Positions 1-11,200 of a stretch of 64,000 nt of DNA are shown piece by piece. The translations under genes and the position numbers were made by a program. How positions within the stretch are numbered: position 1 is the stretch's first letter; each line of letters starts with the position of its first letter. The notes under the pieces were generated by a model that saw only the letters and a list, made by a program, of their open reading frames with translations, was not told where the DNA came from and searched no databases. The DNA is from Carboxylicivirga mesophila (GTDB taxonomy: Bacteria > Bacteroidota > Bacteroidia > Bacteroidales > Marinilabiliaceae): the NCBI RefSeq assembly GCF_018271975.1, contig NZ_JAGUCN010000023.1, positions 17,166-81,165 on the forward strand. The letters run 5' to 3'.

Positions 1-1256
1 AAATAGCCATCTTAATTGACACAAAAGGTCCGGAAATCAGAACCACTAAATGTGAGGCTGATATTGAGTTGACAACAGGTGATGTGTTGAAGGTAAAAGG
101 CGATTTGGATGGGATTTCGAGCAAAGAGTGTATTTGCGTAAGTTATGGAGATTTCGTACAGGATATGCCTGTTGGAGGTCAGATTCTTATTGATGATGGC
201 GAAGTGGCTCTTGAAGTTTCATCTAAAGAAGATGACCATTTGCTTTGTAAGGTGCTGAACAATGGAATTGTTGGTAGCCGTAAAAGTGTTAATGTTCCGG
301 GAGTAAGAATTAATTTGCCATCGGTAACAGAAAAAGACCGTAACTTCATCAAATTTGCAGCTCAGAATAACATCGATTTCGTAGCGCACTCATTTGTTCG
401 TAACAAAGAGGATGTGATTGAAGTACAGCAGATCCTGAATGAGATGGAAAGCCCGATGAAGATTGTGGCTAAAATTGAAAACGAAGAAGGTGTTGAAAAT
501 CTGGATGAGATTCTGGAGCATGTACACGGAGTGATGGTGGCGCGAGGTGATTTAGGTATTGAAATTCCGCAGGAGAAAATCCCTGGAATTCAGCGACGCA
601 TGATTCGTAAATGTGTTGAAGCCAAAAAGCCGGTTATTGTTGCTACCCAAATGTTGCACACGATGATTAAAAATCCTCGTCCGACACGTGCTGAAGTAAC
701 AGATGTAGCCAATGCTATATACTACCGTACAGATGCCATCATGTTAAGTGGTGAAACTGCTTATGGTAAGTATCCTATTGAAGCAGTAAAAACAATGGCT
801 AAGATTGCCAAGGAAGTAGAAGCTGCTAAAGATAGTCGTTATGATATTCCGGTGTTACAAGATAAAAATGATATTACAGCCTATTTAGCCGACACAGCTG
901 TTCAGGCAAGTAAGAACCTGGATATTAAAGCTGTTTTAACTGATAGCTTAACCGGAAAAACAGCTCGTTATTTGGCTGCGTTCAGAGGTGCTTGTCCTGT
1001 GTATGCACTTTGCTACAATTCTAACGTTGGTCGTCAGCTAGCACTTTCTTATGGTATTTTCCCTCGTTTAATGGAAGATGGAAGTTCTAAGAAAGAAATT
1101 CTGAAGAAAACGCTTAAAAAGCTATTGAAAAAAGAAATCTTAGTTGAAGATGATTTGGTAGCTTATTTAGGTGGAAGTTTCGGTATTGGTGGCGGAACAA
1201 CCTATTTGGAAGTAATTACCGTTAAGGCTTTGCTTAAAAAGGTAGATAAAGACTAA
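1..1256 (+). CDS. pyk: Pyruvate kinase, 5' end outside window
   Basis: Last step of glycolysis: phosphoenolpyruvate plus ADP to pyruvate plus ATP, in the cytoplasm. The reading frame is open from the first bases of the window (frame of base 3), where it reads ILIDTKGPEIRT, the conserved N-terminal barrel motif, so the gene starts upstream. About 417 residues are visible, against 470-480 in the family, so roughly 60 are missing. Further motifs are the B-domain region ILIDDGEV, the core VAKIENEEGVENLDEI, the Mg/PEP-binding MVARGDLGIEIP, and VATQMLHTMIKNPRPTRAEV leading into MLSGETAYGKYP. A C-terminal regulatory-type domain follows. The internal TTG at 69 is not the start. A hairpin terminator follows the stop codon. 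Identification is secure. Confidence 0.97.
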   Translation, partial: IAILIDTKGPEIRTTKCEADIELTTGDVLKVKGDLDGISSKECICVSYGDFVQDMPVGGQILIDDGEVALEVSSKEDDHLLCKVLNNGIVGSRKSVNVPGVRINLPSVTEKDRNFIKFAAQNNIDFVAHSFVRNKEDVIEVQQILNEMESPMKIVAKIENEEGVENLDEILEHVHGVMVARGDLGIEIPQEKIPGIQRRMIRKCVEAKKPVIVATQMLHTMIKNPRPTRAEVTDVANAIYYRTDAIMLSGETAYGKYPIEAVKTMAKIAKEVEAAKDSRYDIPVLQDKNDITAYLADTAVQASKNLDIKAVLTDSLTGKTARYLAAFRGACPVYALCYNSNVGRQLALSYGIFPRLMEDGSSKKEILKKTLKKLLKKEILVEDDLVAYLGGSFGIGGGTTYLEVITVKALLKKVDKD

Positions 1257-1284
1257 TCAATCATTGTATTTTACAATATTAGTT

Positions 1285-1312
1285 AAGGTGTCATTATTTG
1301 GCACCTTTTTTT
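1285..1312 (+). terminator. Rho-independent terminator after pyruvate kinase
   Basis: A stem of AAGGTG (1285-1290) and CACCTT (1302-1307) is followed by a run of T, 28 bases after the stop codon. Confidence 0.75.
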
Positions 1313-1612
1313 GTATCTGACGATATTATACGATGAACAAAGGTTGTTACAAAGTGACTTTAGTTAGTTGTCAATGTATTTTATGCGATAGTATTCGTGT
1401 ATGTTTATCTTGAAATGCCAATAAACTATGAAGGAGAATAAAACTCAGAATAGTGTTGTCAGGCTTTAAGGTGCTCATATTTTGTAGCTGGTTTTTGTGG
1501 CAGAATGACTGAAGGAAAAAAATCAGAAAAAAGTTTTGATCATAAATGGCTGACAACAAAGCTTGAATGGATTTGAGGTTAATAAAAACAGTACTTCTAT
1601 TGAAAAAATGTA

Positions 1613-1642
1613 TTGCATAATAGAAAAGAAGCTTTATCTTTG
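1613..1642 (+). promoter_or_regulatory. Bacteroidota-type promoter for the tRNA-Asp array
   Basis: TTG at 1613-1615 and TATCTTTG at 1635-1642 are separated by 19 bases, matching the Bacteroidota -33/-7 consensus (TTG, then TAnnTTTG). It lies about 100 bases before the first tRNA. The rest of 1313-1748 is AT-rich and shows no convincing gene. Confidence 0.65.
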
Positions 1643-1748
1643 CATCGCTTTCAGAAACAGGGGTACCACTCAATACGGTATCAATAAAGGGAAGCAGGCA
1701 ATTTAAACGAAGATTGCATCATTAAAAAGACTGTAGAAAATCTAAACT

Positions 1749-1822
1749 GGTCTGGTAGTTCAGCTGGTTAGAATGCCGGCCTGTCACGCCGGAGGTCGCG
1801 GGTTCGAGTCCCGTCCAGACCG
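1749..1822 (+). tRNA. tRNA-Asp (GTC), copy 1
   Basis: A 74-base cloverleaf without encoded CCA. The acceptor stem is GGTCTGG/CCAGACC with discriminator G. The anticodon stem CCGGC/GCCGG encloses the loop CTGTCAC, giving anticodon GTC (Asp). The T-loop region GGTTCGAGTCC is present. It is identical to the two copies that follow. Confidence 0.97.
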
Positions 1823-1858
1823 CTTGTTTAGTTTTCCAAAATATTGAAGTGTAAAACT

Positions 1859-1932
1859 GGTCTGGTAGTTCAGCTGGTTAGAATGCCGGCCTGTCACGCC
1901 GGAGGTCGCGGGTTCGAGTCCCGTCCAGACCG
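1859..1932 (+). tRNA. tRNA-Asp (GTC), copy 2
   Basis: Same 74-base sequence as copy 1: anticodon GTC in the loop CTGTCAC and closed acceptor stem GGTCTGG/CCAGACC. The 36-base spacer before it differs from the next spacer, so only the tRNA body is duplicated. Confidence 0.97.
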
Positions 1933-1954
1933 CTTGTTTTAAACTTCATCTATT

Positions 1955-2028
1955 GGTCTGGTAGTTCAGCTGGTTAGAATGCCGGCCTGTCACGCCGGAG
2001 GTCGCGGGTTCGAGTCCCGTCCAGACCG
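1955..2028 (+). tRNA. tRNA-Asp (GTC), copy 3
   Basis: Third identical tRNA-Asp body, 22 bases after copy 2, directly followed by a terminator hairpin. The three copies are probably one transcript processed into mature tRNAs. Confidence 0.97.
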
Positions 2029-2030
2029 CA

Positions 2031-2066
2031 CAAAAGCTCATCTTCTCAGATGGGCTTTTGTTGTTT
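2031..2066 (+). terminator. Terminator of the tRNA-Asp array
   Basis: Stem CAAAAGC-CATC (2031-2042) and GATG-GCTTTTG (2049-2060), with a 6-base loop and one opposed mismatch, followed by a T-rich stretch. Confidence 0.75.
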
Positions 2067-2227
2067 TTATACCCTGGCTTTCATCTTTAAATTTATTTCA
2101 TCAAAGGATATTAGATCTTTATCCTGCCATAAGCTGGTGTTCGTGTAAACGTAGGGGTGTAACAGCAACATACACCATAGAAAACCGTACAAAATCGTCA
2201 ATAGATTAAATTAATTCCCGACGATAC

Positions 2228-5200
2228 ATGAGAATTCGTAAAACAGTACTTTTAATAGTTTATCTTTTGCCATTTATAACCTTTGCTCAGGAAGGAACAA
2301 AGCAATTTATGCCCAACTCAACCGATAGACTTTGGTTAGAGATTTATCGGGCCGATGATAAGTACTTTGCTACACAGAGCGCTACCGATAAAGAGCGTTT
2401 GTATGTATATCTGAATGCTGGCGAAAAGATGCACTTTGGCATGCATATGGCTAACTATTCAGAAGGAAATGCATCCCGTACTTCAGTACGCGTTCTGGAT
2501 GAGAGCGGCAATGTTGTATTTTCCGAAAGACGCTTCCCCTCATCAGGTGCAGGTTATATTTCGAGTTACACAGAAGCAGTGGCAGGCCCCGAAGGTGTTA
2601 TTTTAAATGGAGCAACCATTTCTGATGGGGATGGATACACACCATACATTTATGAGGCCCAATCTACCGGTAATCATTACATCGAGTTTGAAACATGGCG
2701 TTGGGATTATAATGCAGGCAGTAATAATCAACTAAGACGACGACGTTTTGCGCTTGAGTTTTTTGATGTAACTGTAACGGATGCTACTAATAATGTGATT
2801 ACAAATCCAGGTCAGCCCAATGTGTCTGCTGGCAGGCTTTGGTCTAAAGGCTGGGCATTTACAACAACCAGCTATACCGACTATCCGGTGAAGGCAGATT
2901 TTTTTGTTTTTACTGCCGATGAGTTTGTGAATAAGGTGCAGTACGAAATGAAGCCTTATTCATTCAATTTTGTAGCAAACTCATATGGGGTTTCTCTTGA
3001 TGTGAATGATAATGTCATAGAAAAGGCTCAAAGTCAGGATGGCGATCTTACCAATACAAGTGATATTTCTGAGTATCGTATTTTCTTAAACGATCCTGAT
3101 CGTGAGGTTTGGCAAAATACGGCATTACCGCCACCCGCTGTAAAAGTATGGTTTGATGACAATCTGATATACGATTATGACTATAATCGTCAACCTCAGG
3201 AATTAGCCCTGGAGCCAAGTGCTATTACTTTGGAAAAAAATAATGTGTCTTGTCCGTTTGAGAGTATTACCATGTTTAAGATAGAGACTAACATTGACGG
3301 TTTCGCCACTGTACTGCTCGATTTAGATGGTAATGGATACTCTACTGCAGGAAATGATAAGGCATTGCAATTGGAGCTCAAAATTGGCACTAATTATGTG
3401 CTCTGGGACTTTACCAACGATAATGGGTCAGAGGTGGCTGATGGCTCTTATACGGCCACAGCAACCTTTTTAGGACGCGGACCAGCTCACTTTCCTTTAT
3501 ACGATGTGGAGTCGTTAAGTGGTATATCAACCTATTCCATTCGTCCGTTTAATAAACTGGGGCCAACTCTTTACTGGGATGATACACAAATTAGCTCATG
3601 GGGCGATCCTACCGGAAACGGCAGTATGGATGAAACGCTGCAAAAGCAGTTAACCATTAACAATCATATTCCGCGCGTATGGATTTATGATTCAAACAAT
3701 ACCGCTTATAATGGTAATGGAACTACCATGAATTCATGGTTTAATGCCATCGACCTGGGAATGCCTTTAATCAATTTCGATGTCACCACCGGAACCACTA
3801 AATGCGTTAATGGTGAGGCGCCTGTGTTAGGAGACATCCATTTAGTTGCCGGTATTGATGAGGTCATTAGCTTTAACCTGACTGATTTTACCGATAAGTA
3901 TTATGATCCTAATGATTTAGAACTGACAGAAATACAAATACTGACACTGCCGGCAAATGGTATTCTAAGACTATCTGGCGTTCCAATTACTGCAGGACAG
4001 GTAATTTTAGCCAGCCAGATAAGTAATATTACTTATACGCCACCAAGCGGGTTTGGAGGTAAGTACACTTTTGAGTTTACAGCCTCTAACGGTACAAACT
4101 ATGCACTACAATCAAGTATTGTTAACCTGGTGAGTAATTCGGCACCAAGTATAAATGCCATTAGTGATCAAACTATTTGTACGAACGAAGGATTATTGAG
4201 TTTTCCAATTGTCATTGGAGATGCTGAAACCCCTGCTGATGACCTGACGGTGATTGCTTATTCTCATGACCAAAATGCAGTTGAGAATAGTGGAATCAGT
4301 TTGTCAGGGACTGGTGCCAGCCGTCAGCTGAATGTGGTGCCTATTCCTGATCAATCAGGATATGCTATTATCTATGTCTTGGTGGATGATGGCTATTCAC
4401 AAAGTATTGAGGAATTTGCCTTGCACATTGGCCCTTCGGTATTATTCACGGGTGATGTTTCTGTTTGTGTGGGAGGTACCTTGTCGCTAACTGCCGAGGA
4501 AGTTGGTGCCAGCTATATATGGAAGAAGGGTGAAACCGTATTAAGCACCGCGCAAAACCTGACGGTTAGTAACCTCACATTAGCCGATGCAGGCACTTAT
4601 TCATTGTCGGTTGCAAAGTCCGGTTGCTCAATCACCAAGCAGTTTGAGGTATCCATTGCGCCAATTGTCTCTTTTACCGGAGATGTGGCTCTTTGTGTTG
4701 GTGAAGACTTATCACTAAGTGCCGATGAAACAGTGGCCACCACTTATACCTGGAAGCGGGGAACATCGGTAATTGGCAGCTCAAAAGTATTGGCAAAGAC
4801 GGATGTAAGGTTGGCTGATAATGGCTCTGATTATACATTGGAAGTAACAAAAGAAGGATGCTCCAACGCCTCTGCACCATTTACTATTTCTGTGGTTAAT
4901 GTTCTTGACAACAGCCTGATTGTGCAGGGCTCACAGGTTGTTGAGAATGTTGCAGGAACTGTTACCATCCAATCGGCAGAGCAGGATGTGGTCTATACAG
5001 TCTACAACTCAAGCAATACGCCAGTGGCCTCCGGAACAGGTAGTGATGCTGATTTGACGCTGAATGTATCAGAGACCTTTTTAACTGTAGGCAATAATAC
5101 ATTCACCATCAGTGGAGATAACGGCAATTGTACAGTTGATTTGGTGAACAATGCAAGCATCACAGTAAATGGATTACCAACTGTATCGTCACAAGTGGTG

Positions 5201-8200
5201 AGTACCGACGAAGATATCCCTTATGCAGGTAATTTGCTTACTGGTACTACTGATGATGATGGCGGTAACCTTTCTGCTGAAACAACACCCGTTACGCCTC
5301 CGGTAAACGGTTCAGTAACAATTTTGGCCAATGGTAATTATACGTATACGCCCAACCCGAATTTTAATGGGGCAGATAGTTTTACCTTCCGCATATGCGA
5401 TGATCAAACGCCTAATGCTTGTGTGACAGCTGATGTGAGTATCACCGTTAATGCTGTTAATGATGCGCCTGTTCTATCTGATGTAAGTATTAATGCCACC
5501 GAAGATGTTGACTATATCTTTACAGCAACGGATTTTACCGCCGCCTACACCGATGAAGAAGGTGAATCAATGGTAAAAATTCAAATTACCGGCTTACCCA
5601 ATGCAGCAGCAGGTGAATTGCAATTGACTGGCAATCCTGTTATACTTAACCAGGAAATTGATTTGGCGGATATTAGCAGTTTAAAATTTGTGCCGGTAGC
5701 TAACTGGAATGGTGCAACATCTTTCCAGTGGAACGCCAGCGATGGAGCAGCTTATGCAACAACCGGTGCCGCTGTAAATTTAAGTGTTGCAGCCCAGGAT
5801 GATATCCCTTCGATTATAAATGGTACAGCTACTGTTTCGGAAGATGCGGCTAATAATACCATTTTTTTTGATATAAATGATCAGCTGACCGGGACGGATA
5901 ATGATGTGGATGGTGAAAAGATTAGTTACTCCATCTTATCGGGCAATACATCTAATGCTTTTAAAGTGGATGCCGGTACCGGTGAAGTAGCAGTTAATAC
6001 TAGCTCTGCTATTGATTATGAAAGTCTGACAAGCTATAGTCTGGTTATCAGAGCCAGCGATGTTAATGGCGGATTTGACGACCTTGTATTGACCATTAAT
6101 GTGCAAAATTCAGACAGTGATGTGGTGCTCACCGTAGCTAATACATCGTTAACCGAAGGAGATGCTGGCAGTAGCAATATGGTGTTTACTGTGACAGCAT
6201 CAGAGAATGTGGCTGCTAACCTTTCATTTGATTTTGCCATTGCAGAGGCAACAGCTAGCTACCCCGAGGACTACAGTACTGAGTCGGGTTCGGCAATGAT
6301 TGCACTTGGTAGCAATACAACCACTTTTAGCGTGCCAGTTGTTGGCGATGCTGTTGTTGAGCCAGATGAAACGTTCACGGTTACCCTCAATAACTTATCA
6401 GTGGGCTCTGTGGCCTCATCTGCCACGGGAACCATCATTGATAATGACAATGCTAGCTTATCCATCGCTAATGCTTCTGCTTCGGAAGGCGACGGGCAAA
6501 TTGCTTTTGATGTAACGCTCAATGGGGCTGTTCAGGGAGGGGTAACCGTTGGCTATAACCTTACCGACCAGACGGCTAACAGTGGAAGTGATTACAATGG
6601 AGCGAGCGGAACAGTGGTGTTATCGGGTGTTGATGGACAAACACTGCAAGTAGTTGTTCCGCTTAGCGATGATAATGTGGTTGAACCAATCGAAACATTT
6701 ACAGTTGCCTTGAACACAGCCAATACGGCCATTGATGCTTCAGATACAGCTATCGGTTCGATTACAGATAATGATGGACAGGCAACCCTAACTATAGTCA
6801 ATCAGACAGTAGATGAAAATGGCTCAGCGGTATTTACCATAGCCGTTGACAAAGCAGTGCAGGGCGGTTTTACAGTGAACTACAATGCCACAGATGGCTC
6901 AGCTATTGAGGGAACTGACTTCACGGTTACAGGCTCAAGTCTGACTTTTGCAGGTACAGAAGCGGAAGCTCATGATTTTAATGTCACAGGTATTGATGAT
7001 GCCATTGTGGAAGGCTCAGAAACATTTATCATCAATCTATCAACAGCCAATCCATTAATAAATAGTGATGATACGGCCACCGGTACTGTTATCGACAATG
7101 ATGTGGCAGTGGTGACAGTGGGCGACGTAACAGTAACAGAAGGAGGCGACGCTAACTTTACAGTCACACTAAATAAGGCAGTAGCCGGAGGAATGGTTAT
7201 TACCTATGATTTAACAGATAATACGGCCGAAAAAGGGGTGGATTATCTCGAACCAGCCGACAGAACACTCACATTTGCGGGTGCTGCAGGTGAATCACAT
7301 AACTTTACAGTCACCACTCAGAATGATAATGTGGTGGAGCAAAGTGAAGAGTTTACAGTAAGCTTATCGTCGAGTAATCCTTTGGTGGGTGCCGATGATG
7401 TGGCAACAGCTACCATAACAGATAATGATGGAACGGCAGCAGTGACAGTTAGCAATGTGACCGTTGCTGAAGGCGACAACGCACAATTCACGCTGACACT
7501 TGATAAGGCTGTACAAGGAGGTGTGGCCATCAACTATTCGACAAATAATGGCACCGCCATAGCTGGAGAGGATTACACCGCAGCCAGTGGTTCCGTGGTT
7601 TTTGCCGGAACCGCAGGTGAATCGAAAACCATAACTATTGCTACCTTAGAAGATGCAGTAGTGGAAGAAGATGAGGACTTTACGCTCACATTCTCCGAGG
7701 CACACGCATTGGTTGATGTAACAGGTAGTGCAACGGCCACCATCACCAACGATGATGGCCAGGCGACCATCAGTATTGCCAATGCTTCGTTTAATGAAAA
7801 TGGCACAGGAACCTTTGCTTTAGTGGCTGATAAGGCAGTGCAAGGCGGCTATTCGGTAAACTATAGTTTCGAAGATGGCAGTGCCGTGGCAGGTCTTGAT
7901 TTTGATGATGAGGTAACACCGGTTAGTTTTGCAGGAACGCCCAATGAATCAAAAGAAATCAGTGTGGCTGGTATCGACGACGCATTACTGGAAGGCCCCG
8001 AAACATTTGCCATCAGATTATCATCGTCAAACGCCTTGGTAGTCGCTAATGGTGCAGCGCAGGGAACTATTAACGACAATGATGCAGCAGCTATCACCAT
8101 TGATGATGTGACTATCAACGAGCATGAGATCGCTACTTTTACCATAAAACTTGATAATGCGGTGCAGGGTGGCTTCACAGTCGATTATGCCTTTAGCCAT

Positions 8201-11200
8201 GGTTCGGCCACCGTAGGAGATGATTTTACTACCACATCATTGCCCCTGGCCTTTGCTGGAAATATTGGTGAAACACATTCCTTTGATGTGGATATTAACG
8301 ATGATAATATTGTTGAAAGCAGCGAAAACTTCACCGTAACTATCACCAGTTCAAATGCACTGGTTGATGATTCGGATACGGCTACCGGTAATATACTTGA
8401 TAATGACGGACCAGCCAATGTGACGGTCGCTAACGTAATTGTCGCTGAAGGAGAACGTGCCGAAGTGGTGTTGTTGCTTGACAAGGCTGTTCAGGGTGGT
8501 TTTACAGTGGATTGTTCAACGGCTGATGGCACAGCTACTGCCGAATCTGACTACGAGACATCAGCCGAGGCGATAGTATTTGTCGGAACGCTAAACGAAA
8601 CGCAGTCATTCTTTATTGATGGCCTGACGGATGTGGTGGTGGAAGAAACTGAAAATTTCACCGTTACCTTCTCAACACTATCAGCACTGGTAAATGTTCA
8701 GGCTTCATCGCTAGTGAATATTACTGATGATGATGGACAGGCCAAGGTGACTGTGGAGAATATTACCATGAATGAAAATGGTTCCGGCACATTTACTTTA
8801 ACAGCAGATAAAGCCGTGCAGGGAGGTTACGCGCTAAGCTATTCATTTATTGACGGCACGGCCAGTGGCGGTGTTGACTATAACAATGCCGGTGGTAATA
8901 TTGTATTTGCAGGTACCGAGGGTGAAACAAAAGATGTGATAGTAGCCTCTATTAATGATGATATTGTAGAAGTGTCGGAGATATTTACTATACAGCTAAG
9001 TACGCTGAATGCCCTGGTGGATGCCAGTGATAATGCTACTGCTACCATTGTGGATGAAGATAATGCAACATTGGTCATTGATGATGCACAAGTGACAGAA
9101 GATGGAACTTTGAGTTTTACCGTTACTTTATCGCAGGCAGTGGATGGCGGTACCTCAGTGACATGCAATTTTATTGATATGAGTGCCACCGGCGGTTCAG
9201 ATTATGATAATGAACCACAAGAATTGGTGTTTGCCGGCACAGAAGGAGAGACTAAGACTTTTAACGTTACGCTGACTGATGATCAGATGGTGGAAACGGA
9301 TGAGATCTTCAGGCTACAATTATCCAGCTCCAATGCTTTGGTTGATGCCAGTCAAACAGCTATTGGTACTATCCTTAATAATGATGGTGTGGCCACGGTA
9401 ACCATTGCCGACGTTGCTATTAGTGAAGCCGATAAAGCCCAGGTTAAACTGGTGGTTGATAAAGCTGTTCAGGGAGGGTTTAATATTTCTTATGCTACAG
9501 CTAACGGTACTGCAATGTCTGTTTCTGATTATACCTCGGTAGTTGATGTGCTTACTTTTGATGGAACTGTCAATCAGGAACGAATCATTGAAATTAATAC
9601 TATCGATGATGCAGTGGTGGAGAATGCAGAGAATTACGTTGTTAATTACACATCCAATAGTGGTTTAGTGACAGTGCCAGCGTTTAATACTATTACTATT
9701 GCCGATAATGATGGTACAGCTACTCTCGCAGTAAGCAGTGTGTCAGTTACCGAAGGTGGTTCGCAATTGGTTACATTGGCAGTGGATAAGGCTGTTCAGG
9801 GCGGATTTGAAGTTAGCTATCAGTTTGTAGATAACGAAACATCGGGTGTGAGTGATTATGAAGCAGCAGGCGATCCGCTTGTCTTTAACGGCACACCAGG
9901 TGAATCAGTCACCTTTGAGGTGAGTGCTTTAAACGATGATTTGGTTGAAGGGAATGAAACGTTTAATATCGTTTATACGCCATCAGTTGCAGCAGTTCAG
10001 GCACCGGATGCATCACTTATAACCATTATTGATGAGGATAGTGCCAACCTGACGATTGAAGATGTGACGGCTAATGAAGATGAGACTATGACCTTCACCG
10101 TATCATTGAACCGTGAGGTGGCAGGCGGTTTAGTTGTGGATTACACACTAACACCGCAATCGGCCACCGCAGGTGATGATTACACCAATATACTTGATGG
10201 TCAGCTGACGTTTATCGGTGGGGCCAACGAAACACAATCATTCACGGTTGATTTGAATGATGATAATGTAGTGGAAGGCAGCGAGACATTTATAGTGTCA
10301 CTATCCAGCCAAAATGCCTTGGTGGGTGATGATGATTCAGCTATAGGAACAATTGTTGATAATGACGGAACAGCCACTGTAACAGTTGCTGATATCACTG
10401 TCAATGAGTCGCAGCAAGCTATATTTACTTTAGAAGCTGATAAGGCCGTTCAGGGAGGTTTCAGCATTGCTTATCAAACAACACCGGGTACAGCGTCCAA
10501 TGATGACTTTGTACCTGCATCAGGTGATATAGCGTTTGCAGGCACTCTTCTCGAATCACAAATTATTACCATTAATCTGGAGGATGATGACGTGGTGGAA
10601 GCCGACGAGCAATTTGCTTTAGCCCTAAATACAGCCAGTAGCCTGGTAAATGTAGTGGCTTCAGTAAATGCTAAAATTAATGATAATGATGGTGTTGTAA
10701 GCCTTTCAGTAGAGGATATTTCGTTTGAAGAGAATGCAACAGGTCAGTTTGTTGTCAAGGCAGATAAAGCCATTGAAGGTGGTTTTGAGCTGAACTATTC
10801 GTTTTTGGATGTGTCGGCAACAGGTGGAGTTGATTACGATAATACGCCAAACACCATTTACTTTGCCGGAAATGCAGGGGAGGAGCAGGTAATTACGGTA
10901 GCAGGTATCGATGATAATGATGTGGAAGCTGATGAAACCTTTACGCTCCAACTGACATCTTCTAATGCGCTGGTTGATGCCACTATATTGGCTACTGCTA
11001 CGATTACTGATAATGAAATACCCAATAAAGTGCCTGTAGCTAATGCTGATAATTTCTCAACAGATGAGGATGTCGCTTTACAAAGTATGGATGTGTTGGC
11101 TAATGATGCGAACCTGGAAGATGGAAATATTATGGTGTCAGTTGTGGCACAACCAACCAATGCTTTGGTGAGCGTTAATCCTGATAATACCCTAAAGCTG

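Noticed and set aside
1371..1673. 100-codon minus-strand open frame in the region before the tRNAs
   Set aside because: It covers the tRNA promoter, is Phe/Leu/Ser-rich like translated AT-rich intergenic DNA, and shows no domain.
1979..2209. 76-codon plus-strand open frame overlapping the third tRNA-Asp
   Set aside because: It starts inside the tRNA and runs through the terminator; not protein-like.
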